This document shows, in pieces, positions 1 through 5,275 of a DNA stretch of 5,275 nucleotides (its first letter is position 1; every line of letters begins with the position of its first letter). Below the pieces are notes generated by a model. It saw nothing but the letters and a program-made list of their open reading frames with translations, ran no database searches and was not told the DNA's origin. A program made the translations under genes and the position numbers. Source of the stretch: an uncultured Caulobacteraceae bacterium (GTDB taxonomy: Bacteria > Pseudomonadota > Alphaproteobacteria > Caulobacterales > Caulobacteraceae); assembly GCA_937910255.1 (NCBI GenBank), contig CALEOQ010000035.1, forward strand, positions 1 to 5,275. The letters run 5' to 3'.

Positions 1-76
1 GGGGCGAGGGGGGGTGGCGTTGGAGGACTAGGCGTGAGAGGGGGAGGTAGGGTGTTGACGGGGTGGTTTTGTTTGC
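1..76. other. G-rich low-complexity end sequence, no gene
   Basis: This stretch is strongly G-biased, with several runs of four to seven G, and lies outside the sequencing adapter that starts at 77. It has no recognisable protein or RNA. Open frames that cross it continue through the adapter and so cannot be genuine. It most likely represents low-quality read ends or junk joined during assembly; that origin is inferred. Confidence 0.7.
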
Positions 77-134
77 ACTCATACGGCGACCACCGAGATC
101 TCCACTCTGTCCCGACACGACGCTCTTCCGATCT
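77..134 (+). other. Illumina P5 / TruSeq read-1 adapter contamination, forward orientation
   Basis: Aligned base by base with the 58-base P5 / universal adapter from memory, this segment differs at about five positions (78, 80, 102, 109, 114). The last 20 bases match exactly, ending in the ligation-site sequence CGCTCTTCCGATCT at 121-134. One forward frame yields the familiar artefact peptide ending in D-T-T-L-F-R-S. It is synthetic DNA; genuine insert starts at 135. Confidence 0.97.
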
Positions 135-157
135 CATGGTGCCGCTGTCAACCACCT

Positions 158-163
158 GCGAGG
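158..163 (+). promoter_or_regulatory. Shine-Dalgarno site of the DJ-1/PfpI gene
   Basis: GCGAGG lies six bases before the ATG at 170 and contains the GAGG core. It supports the ATG at 170 over other candidate starts. Only 35 bases of native sequence precede the start codon before the adapter, so any promoter is missing from this window. Confidence 0.55.
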
Positions 164-169
164 CCCGCC

Positions 170-862
170 ATGTCCGCCACCTGCCGCATCGTCTTCCCCC
201 TCTATGCCGGGGTCACCCAGCTCGACTTCACCGCCCCCCACCAGTTCTTCAACCGGATGCCGGGCGCAGAGACCATCGTCGCCTCGGTCGGCGGGGTCGA
301 TGTGGAGGCCGATGGCCTGGTGTTCGCCCAACTCGCCGACCTGACGAAGCTCGAGCGCTGCGACGTGCTCTGCGTGCCGGGGGGCTTCGGGACCACGGCG
401 GCCATGCTGGACGAGGACTTCATGGCTTCGATCATGCGGCTGGGGGCCAGCGCCCGCTATGTGACCTCGGTCTGCACCGGTTCGCTGATCCTGGCCGCGG
501 CCGGGCTGCTGAAGGGGCGTCGGGCAGCCTGCCACTGGGCCTGGCGCGACCTGCTGCCGCTGTTCGACGTGGAGATCGACGAGTCGCGCGTCTGTCGGGA
601 CGGCAACGTGATCACGGGCGGCGGGGTCACCGCGGGTCTCGACTTCGCCCTGGTGGCCGGCGCGGAGATCTTCGGCGAGGACGCCGCCCGCCGGGTCCAG
701 CTCGGCCTGGAATACGCGCCGGCGCCGCCGTTCGAAGGCGGTCGTCCCGAGCTGGCGCCGCCTCACATTCTAAAGCAGGTTCGGCATGTGATGGACGCCG
801 CCGTCGCCGACCGGCGCGCCGCCGCCATGGAGGCGGCGACGCGACTCAAGTCGCGCGCCTGA
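170..862 (+). CDS. DJ-1/PfpI family protein, isonitrile hydratase-like
   Basis: The 230-residue protein is a single DJ-1/PfpI (class I glutamine amidotransferase-like) domain, close to full length for isonitrile hydratases such as Pseudomonas InhA (about 228 residues). These cytoplasmic enzymes hydrate isonitriles to N-substituted formamides. Visible motifs: Asp19 in the N-terminal QLDFT segment; a PGG loop at 70-72; the nucleophile elbow V-C-T-G-S at 101-105, with Cys102 as expected catalytic residue and Thr103 next to it; the C-H-W motif at 121-123; GGGVTAG at 150-156; and the conserved tail segment L-E-Y-A-P-A-P-P-F at 180-188. Start choice rests on ATG at 170 with GAGG upstream. It converges with the glycosyltransferase gene, their stop codons being 3 bases apart, so it is not in that operon. 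The fold is near certain. The substrate is inferred from overall resemblance; related AraC-associated or uncharacterised PfpI proteins remain possible. Confidence 0.9.
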   Translation: MSATCRIVFPLYAGVTQLDFTAPHQFFNRMPGAETIVASVGGVDVEADGLVFAQLADLTKLERCDVLCVPGGFGTTAAMLDEDFMASIMRLGASARYVTSVCTGSLILAAAGLLKGRRAACHWAWRDLLPLFDVEIDESRVCRDGNVITGGGVTAGLDFALVAGAEIFGEDAARRVQLGLEYAPAPPFEGGRPELAPPHILKQVRHVMDAAVADRRAAAMEAATRLKSRA

Positions 863-865
863 GCA

Positions 866-2530
866 TCATCGCCAGTCGAGCACGCCGATCTTGCACAGCC
901 AGAGCAGGCCATAGGTGATGCGCGCCCGGCGCTCGGGCGGGAAGGCGCCCACCAGATCACCCAGCCTGGTGTCCGGGCGCTCGGCGATTCTGGCGGCCAG
1001 ACCGGCCAGTTCCGACCGCGGCGCCCGCCAGGCCTCCCCAAAGCTGTCGAGCTCTACGGCGCTGTTCAGGGCGGGGTCGTGGGCCAGATCGACCCCCGCC
1101 CGCACGGACAGGCGAAGATCTGGCCCTGCGGTAGTGGTCGGGAAGCTCAGGTGGTCGGCGAAGGGGTCCCCATGCAGGGGATTGAGCCGGGGTTTGGACT
1201 CCCCAGCCGGGACGGTTCGGCGGATCTCGGCCAGGTCGTCGAACAGGGCGCGGTAGCCGCGGACCACTTGGCGCCAGTCGAAGGTCTCGCGCACCCGTTG
1301 ACGGCCCGCCGCCCCCATGCGGGCGCGAAGCTCCGGCGAGCGGGCGAGCTCGGCCAGCGCCTGCGCCGCAGCGCCCACATCGACGGCGGTGTATTGCGCC
1401 GCCTGGCCCACATAGGCCTGATAGGTGTCGATCCGCGCCAGGTGCCTGCGCAGCAGGGCTTCGCTCGGCGGGCCGGCGGACGGGGTCAGGGTCGGCGTCA
1501 GGAAGCCGTCCTGGCCATGGCGGATGGTGAAACGATAGCCGTCCCAGTCGCTGGCCACCACGGGCAGGCCCGCGGCCATGGCCTCCACAGGCGCCAGGCC
1601 GAAGGTCTCCTGGATATTGTCCACCAGGGACAGGAAGATGTCTGACGACGCCCACATCTGTCCGAGCTGATCGGCGTCATTGCCGTCGATCCAGTGGATG
1701 GTCGCGCTGGGGGCGTAGGCCCGGGCGGCGGCCTCGAAATGGCCCCGGTCGGACGGGCGGGCGAACCAGCCAGCCAGGGCGAAATGCAGGGGCCGCCCGG
1801 CCAGTCGGCCGGCCTCCTCCACGGCGCGGAACATGGGCTGGGGGGCGGCCTTCTCGAAGAAGGACAGCCGCCCGACCCACAGGACGAGCACGTCGGCCTC
1901 GGCGAGGCCCAGGCGCGTGCGGGTCTGCCGGCGGACGTCTGGCCGATCGGCCAGGGCGGTGATTTCGTCCAGCTCCACGCCCAGCGGCAGGACCGGCAGG
2001 TGCGGCATGGGCCGGCGGGGGCCGCCGAACCGTTCCCCCAGATAGTCGGTCCAGCCCTCGAACATGGTCTTGATAGAGGCGTGCACCGAGGGCGAGGTGC
2101 AGACGATGGCGTCCCAGGGATGCACCGGCGCCAGGCTCGCCTGGGCGATCTCCTCCCGGGTCAGTGGCGGGGCGATGGTGTGGATCAGGCCGACCAGGCT
2201 ATAGGCGCTGTCGTTCATCAGGCCGCGCCGCGCCCAGGCCATTTCCGCCAGATCGGCCTTGCCCCGGAACAGGGTCCCGGCCCGGCGGGCGCGACCGAGC
2301 TCAAGCAGCGACCCGGCCTCAATGACGGTGGTCAGGGGCGATGCGCCGGCCAGGGCGGTCGCCATGCTCCCCGCATCGGTCTCCGCCGAGGTCAGCATGT
2401 GCAGGCGCTCATAACCGCCGTAGCGGGCGAAGGCGCGATAGAGGGCGAGGTTGGCCACGTCGCGGCCAAAGGCGTTCGGGCCAAGCCCAAGCCCGCCGCC
2501 GAGATGATGGATCGCCAGTTCGCCCGACAT
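866..2530 (-). CDS. Glycosyltransferase family 4 (GT-B fold) with C-terminal extension
   Basis: This 554-residue protein probably moves a sugar from a nucleotide-activated donor to an unidentified acceptor in cell-surface polysaccharide or glycolipid synthesis. Seen: a glycine-rich N-terminal loop (residues 10-18) suited to the acceptor domain; the donor-domain start V-L-W-V-G-R-L with Lys227 nearby (about 216-227); and the retaining GT4 signature E-x7-E, Glu308 and Glu316, within Q-E-T-F-G-L-A-P-V-E-A-M, followed by G-L-P-V-V-A-S. The Rossmann donor domain ends near 435. Residues about 440-554 form an extra segment that I do not recognise, ending in a hydrophobic W-L-C-K-I-G-V-L-D-W stretch. 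I chose the ATG at 2530, preceded by GGAGA with a 6-base gap, over a TTG 18 bases upstream that has no ribosome site. It follows the nadC reading frame by 36 bases on the same strand and may be co-transcribed. No signal peptide or membrane segment is evident. Family assignment is firm; donor and acceptor are unknown. Confidence 0.88.
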   Translation of the reverse strand: MSGELAIHHLGGGLGLGPNAFGRDVANLALYRAFARYGGYERLHMLTSAETDAGSMATALAGASPLTTVIEAGSLLELGRARRAGTLFRGKADLAEMAWARRGLMNDSAYSLVGLIHTIAPPLTREEIAQASLAPVHPWDAIVCTSPSVHASIKTMFEGWTDYLGERFGGPRRPMPHLPVLPLGVELDEITALADRPDVRRQTRTRLGLAEADVLVLWVGRLSFFEKAAPQPMFRAVEEAGRLAGRPLHFALAGWFARPSDRGHFEAAARAYAPSATIHWIDGNDADQLGQMWASSDIFLSLVDNIQETFGLAPVEAMAAGLPVVASDWDGYRFTIRHGQDGFLTPTLTPSAGPPSEALLRRHLARIDTYQAYVGQAAQYTAVDVGAAAQALAELARSPELRARMGAAGRQRVRETFDWRQVVRGYRALFDDLAEIRRTVPAGESKPRLNPLHGDPFADHLSFPTTTAGPDLRLSVRAGVDLAHDPALNSAVELDSFGEAWRAPRSELAGLAARIAERPDTRLGDLVGAFPPERRARITYGLLWLCKIGVLDWR

Positions 2531-2566
2531 GCCTGTCTCCGCCGCCAAACCGACGGTCGGCTGTTA

Positions 2567-3859
<1,293 letters not shown>

Positions 3860-4214
3860 GGTCCCACTCCATGGGCCAGGTCTTGGTTTCGCCGCCGCCG
3901 CTGCGCCGTCGCAGCAGCGTGGCCAGAAAGGAAGGATGTCCGGGCGCGCCAGCCTCCAGGGGCCGTGAGGCCATGGCCCGGATCGCCCAACGGGTCTCGG
4001 CCGCGCTGGGCGCTGGAACGGCGCCCGCCCGGGCCAGGAACAGCGCCCCGCCGCCGGTCTCAGCCGCCAGGGCCAGACGTCGGCTGGCCGTCAGGCTCAA
4101 GGCCTTGGCCTCACCCCAGGCGCTCAGCAGAACAGCGCCCACAGCGGGACTGCGCAGGGCGTCTTCACCCACGGCCAGCAGGGCCTTCATGTCGCGGACC
4201 CGCACCAGCAGCAG

Positions 4215-4233
4215 GCCGACAGTCGTGGTTTAT
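4215..4233. other. Chimeric junction between high-GC and AT-rich genomes
   Basis: Left of this point the sequence reads as imuA on the minus strand with GC-rich codons. Right of it, it reads as the middle of a FISUMP domain on the plus strand with AT-rich codons. Both genes are cut here, one at its 5' side and the other mid-domain, with no repeat, terminal inverted repeat or integrase site between them. The change in composition is abrupt. An assembly or amplification chimera explains this better than a natural transfer. Confidence 0.85.
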
Positions 4234-4595
4234 GTATGGAAGGATGGCACGTTCCTTCTGATGAGGAATATACAGTATTAAAAGATTATCTTGGTGGAAC
4301 TTCGGTAGCAGGTGGAAAAATGAAAGAAGCAGGCTTAGAGCATTGGAATTATTATTCTGATGAAATTACAGAAGAAGCAACTAATGAAAGTGGTTTTACC
4401 GGACTTCCCGCTGGTTACCGCGCCAGCTATAGTGGTGCCTACTACGATGTGGGTAACCTCGGTTCCTTTTGGTCGTCTTCTGAGTACAATAGTAGCTATG
4501 CCTGGTACCGGCTACTGACTTACAGTTATTCTAATGTGCACCGGTACTACTACCATAAGCTGTACGGCTTTAGTATTCGTTGCTTAGGGGATTAG
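4233..4595 (+). CDS. FISUMP (Fib_succ_major) domain protein, C-terminal fragment with possible DGR variable region
   Basis: About 120 residues of a Fibrobacter succinogenes major paralogous (FISUMP, Pfam Fib_succ_major) domain, common in surface or secreted Bacteroidota proteins. The family function is poorly known; the fold is related to C-type-lectin/FGE-like domains and some members are retroelement-diversified targets. Numbering from the ATG at 4236: G-W-H-V-P-S-D at 3-9, Y-L-G-G at 18-21, T-N-E-S-G-F-T at 49-55, L-P-A-G-Y-R at 57-62, F-W-S-S-S-E at 78-83, A-W-Y-R at 89-92, and the terminal G-F-S-I-R-C at 111-116 before TAG. The Cys codon at 4233 may be the conserved Cys before x-x-G-W-H. 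The frame is open upstream into foreign DNA, so the ATG is internal and the N-terminal part is lost. Residues 61-110 are crowded with Tyr and Ser, mostly in C-ending codons unlike the first half. Confidence 0.85.
   Translation, partial: CMEGWHVPSDEEYTVLKDYLGGTSVAGGKMKEAGLEHWNYYSDEITEEATNESGFTGLPAGYRASYSGAYYDVGNLGSFWSSSEYNSSYAWYRLLTYSYSNVHRYYYHKLYGFSIRCLGD
4416..4565 (+). other. Candidate DGR variable region within the FISUMP domain
   Basis: Invariant family positions (W-S-S, E, A-W, R, V, R, K, G-F-S-I-R-C) alternate with Tyr, Ser, His, Leu, Asp and Thr at positions where template-like family members often have Asn. Tyrosine is TAC ten times and TAT three times here, but TAT in all four cases in residues 1-60. 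TAC, CAC, AGC, CTC and GCC are what adenine-specific mutagenesis of AAC codons would give. The block sits at the extreme 3' end of the gene, as variable regions do. No template repeat, reverse transcriptase or Avd gene is in the window, so this stays a hypothesis. Confidence 0.4.
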
Positions 4596-4618
4596 TCCTG
4601 TTGACTAATTGACTATTT

Positions 4619-4639
4619 ATCCTGAGCAAAGCGAAGGAT
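4619..4639. repeat. Small extragenic palindrome
   Basis: The arms ATCCT and AGGAT, plus inner GC/GC pairs, flank an AAA loop, with two G/A mismatches between the inner and outer parts. It lies 24 bases after the FISUMP stop codon. The wording CCTGAGC...GCGAAGG resembles short dispersed palindromes I recall from several bacterial genomes, including Bacteroidota; the repeat status is not testable here. Confidence 0.45.
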
Positions 4640-4649
4640 TAACTTTATC

Positions 4650-4680
4650 AGCCCTCGGGAAACTGGGGGCTATTTTATTT
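4650..4680 (+). terminator. Rho-independent terminator of the FISUMP gene
   Basis: The arms AGCCCTCGG (4650-4658) and CTGGGGGCT (4663-4671) form a nine-pair RNA stem, including two G-U wobbles, closed by a GAAA tetraloop. ATTTTATTT follows. Position, 55 bases after the FISUMP stop, and the U-rich tail on this strand fit an intrinsic terminator. The same hairpin also resembles the GRNA-loop hairpins found downstream of some DGR variable regions, but the wobbles would be mismatches in a DNA cruciform. Confidence 0.75.
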
Positions 4681-4737
4681 AACCCACCTCTCTAATTCTT
4701 CCTTTCTAACCCAGTAGTTATACTTGATATAGATATT

Positions 4738-4928
4738 AGCAGCGAGAATACCTCAGAAGCCCAGTTTAGCCTCTGCTGATAGGTTGCATTGCATATAAGG
4801 AGAAAGCGTTGTATGCAGCATCTTCGGAAGAGTGGTGAACATTAACTATAATGCTAAGCTGATAAGTAGCTAAGCATGTATGTTAAAGGGATGTCTTATT
4901 GAGGCCTTTTAGGACGCTTCTCACCACT
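4738..4928 (+). ncRNA. Possible structured RNA, unidentified; tmRNA 3'-like wording
   Basis: This AT-rich stretch holds no convincing coding frame but several inverted repeats: AGCAG/CTGCT (4738-4742 with 4773-4777); GCATATAA/TTGTATGC (4791-4798 with 4809-4816); a perfect eight-base pair AGTGGTGA/TCACCACT (4831-4838 with 4921-4928); and, inside that, ATGCTAAGCT/AGCTAAGCAT (4851-4860 with 4868-4877) with one A-A mismatch and a seven-base loop. CTAAGCATGTA, GGATGT and GGACGC occur in the same order near the 3' end of E. coli tmRNA. The T-arm, CCA end, 5' half and a proper YALAA-type tag are missing, so a working tmRNA is not supported. The plus strand is assumed only from that resemblance. It may be a tmRNA remnant, another small RNA, or chance. 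Confidence 0.3.
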
Positions 4929-4956
4929 AAAAAAGCCCCTGAATTAACAGAGGCTT
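4929..4956 (-). terminator. Rho-independent terminator after tRNA-Asp
   Basis: Read on the minus strand, AAGCCTCTG (4956-4948) pairs with CAGGGGCTT (4941-4933) through nine pairs with one U-G wobble, around a TTAATT loop, and is followed by a T run at 4932-4929. It begins eight bases beyond the tRNA 3' end, so it should end the tRNA transcript. The plus strand lacks a U-tract after the hairpin. Confidence 0.8.
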
Positions 4957-4963
4957 AATGGTG

Positions 4964-5038
4964 CGGGGTGGACGAGACTCGAACTCGCAACGTCCGGCGT
5001 GACAGGCCGGTGCTCTAACCAAATTGAACTACCACCCC
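4964..5038 (-). tRNA. tRNA-Asp (anticodon GTC)
   Basis: The minus strand folds as a complete cloverleaf of 75 bases including discriminator G73. The acceptor arms are GGGGTGG (5038-5032) and CCACCCC (4971-4965), the D arm carries TAGTTCAATTTGGTTAGAG, the anticodon arm CCGGC/GCCGG encloses GTC at 5003-5001, and the T arm contains GTTCGAGTC. The anticodon GUC, read through queuosine-type wobble, decodes GAC and GAU. The sequence is close to aspartate tRNAs of other bacteria. CCA is not encoded directly after G73 (CAC follows), so it would be added enzymatically. A terminator lies just downstream. No clear promoter is seen upstream before the adapter begins. Confidence 0.95.
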
Positions 5039-5127
5039 AATTATAAAGATCATGCTTTGTTTTTTGGTTTTACTAAAATAGCAGCCGGAATGATTACACA
5101 GTACCCCAATATTAAAATGATGGGGGC
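5039..5127. other. Intergenic AT-rich stretch upstream of tRNA-Asp, cut by adapter
   Basis: There is no gene here. On the minus strand a TATAAT string ends only one base before the mature tRNA 5' end, too close to act as its -10 box. No Bacteroidota-type TAnnTTTG promoter is evident. The tRNA promoter is either unrecognised or beyond the adapter junction. Confidence 0.5.
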
Positions 5128-5200
5128 AGATCGGAAGAGCGTCGTGTAGGGAAAGAGTGTAGATCTCGGTGGTCGCAGTACCATTAAAAAAAAAAAAAAA
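5128..5200 (-). other. Illumina P5 adapter (reverse complement) followed by poly-A read-through
   Basis: Positions 5128-5185 match the reverse complement of the P5 / read-1 adapter, starting AGATCGGAAGAGCGTCGTGT, with about two mismatches (5177 and 5181). Fifteen A follow at 5186-5200, the usual outcome when a sequencer reads past the end of a short library fragment. The minus-strand translation gives the well-known artefact peptide T-L-S-L-H-D-A-L-P-I. Synthetic, not biological. Confidence 0.98.
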
Positions 5201-5275
5201 TAACTGATTAAGGCGGTCGTCACATTTCAATTCATCATACTCTTTACAGCTCATCTTTTCAACTTGTTTTTTTAC
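5201..5275. other. Orphan tail of unknown origin beyond adapter
   Basis: These 75 AT-rich bases follow the adapter and A-run, so their link to the rest is artificial. On the minus strand a frame is open from 5275 through 5201 and reads plausibly as a lysine- and glutamate-rich protein fragment (V-K-K-Q-V-E-K-M-S-C-K-E-Y-D-E), but it is too short to identify. Confidence 0.4.

Noticed and set aside
34..918. Plus-strand open frame of 294 codons at the left end
   Set aside because: It starts in G-rich junk, passes through the sequencing adapter, and overlaps the PfpI gene in another frame with arginine-rich shadow sequence.
2531..2548. TTG start giving the glycosyltransferase six more residues
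   Set aside because: No Shine-Dalgarno site lies upstream of the TTG, while the ATG at 2530 has GGAGA at a good distance.
4203..4205. GTG as the start codon of imuA
   Set aside because: The reading upstream (L-L-L-V) still looks like ImuA, so this is an internal valine; the real start was lost at the junction.
4236..4238. ATG as the true start of the FISUMP protein
   Set aside because: It falls just before the G-W-H-V-P-S-D motif in the middle of the domain, and no ribosome site precedes it; the gene is 5'-truncated.
4738..4928. A functional tmRNA gene
   Set aside because: The 5' GGGGnUGA-type end, T-arm, CCA tail and a clear tag ending in LAA are absent; only short 3'-like words are shared.
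5039..5046. TATAAT string as the -10 box of the tRNA-Asp gene
   Set aside because: It ends about one base before the mature tRNA 5' end, leaving no room for a transcription start.
5104..5126. CCCCA/TGGGG inverted repeat as a terminator or regulatory hairpin
   Set aside because: Only five pairs around a long loop, directly next to the adapter; probably chance.
5015..5254. Minus-strand frame of 79 codons at the right end
   Set aside because: Its middle is translated poly-A and adapter sequence, and its end overlaps the tRNA-Asp gene.

Overview
This window is a chimeric assembly, not a continuous stretch of one genome. Both ends carry an Illumina P5 / read-1 adapter: left at 77-134 in forward orientation, right at 5128-5185 as reverse complement followed by a 15-A run. 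Between them, two sequence styles of very different composition meet near 4215-4233. Positions 135 to about 4217 are very GC-rich with dense genes, and the proteins resemble those of Caulobacterales-type Alphaproteobacteria (Caulobacter, Phenylobacterium, Brevundimonas). From about 4233 to 5127 the DNA is AT-richer and looks like Bacteroidota, with a FISUMP (Fib_succ_major) domain gene and a tRNA-Asp. The taxonomic calls are inferred from gene type and composition.

Alphaproteobacterial part, left to right: a complete isonitrile-hydratase-like DJ-1/PfpI protein (+, 170-862). It converges, with a 3-base gap, on a family 4 glycosyltransferase (-, 866-2530). Upstream of that on the same strand is an uninterrupted 430-codon frame (-, 2567-3859), which joins the N-terminal part of the mutasome protein ImuB to an almost complete NadC (quinolinate phosphoribosyltransferase). 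The C-terminal part of imuA (-, 3735-4217) overlaps the imuB start by 125 bases. imuA-imuB is a normal SOS mutasome pair. The switch into nadC falls in a short stretch both families share (R-A-A-L-A) and is probably a second artificial or deletion junction.

Bacteroidota part: the 3' end of a FISUMP gene (+, to 4595), whose last 50 or so residues show the substitution and codon pattern expected of a diversity-generating retroelement (DGR) variable region. A small palindrome and a hairpin with a GAAA loop and U-rich tail follow. Then come about 190 bases rich in inverted repeats (4738-4928), possibly a structured RNA with some likeness to the 3' part of tmRNA. A tRNA-Asp with its own terminator lies on the minus strand.

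The last 75 bases (5201-5275), beyond the adapter and A-run, are of unknown origin. The first 76 bases are G-rich low-complexity sequence with no visible gene. Gene neighbourhoods across 3345-3370, 4215-4233 and either adapter should not be read as biological. The most interesting biological leads are the putative DGR variable region and the possible structured RNA beside it.
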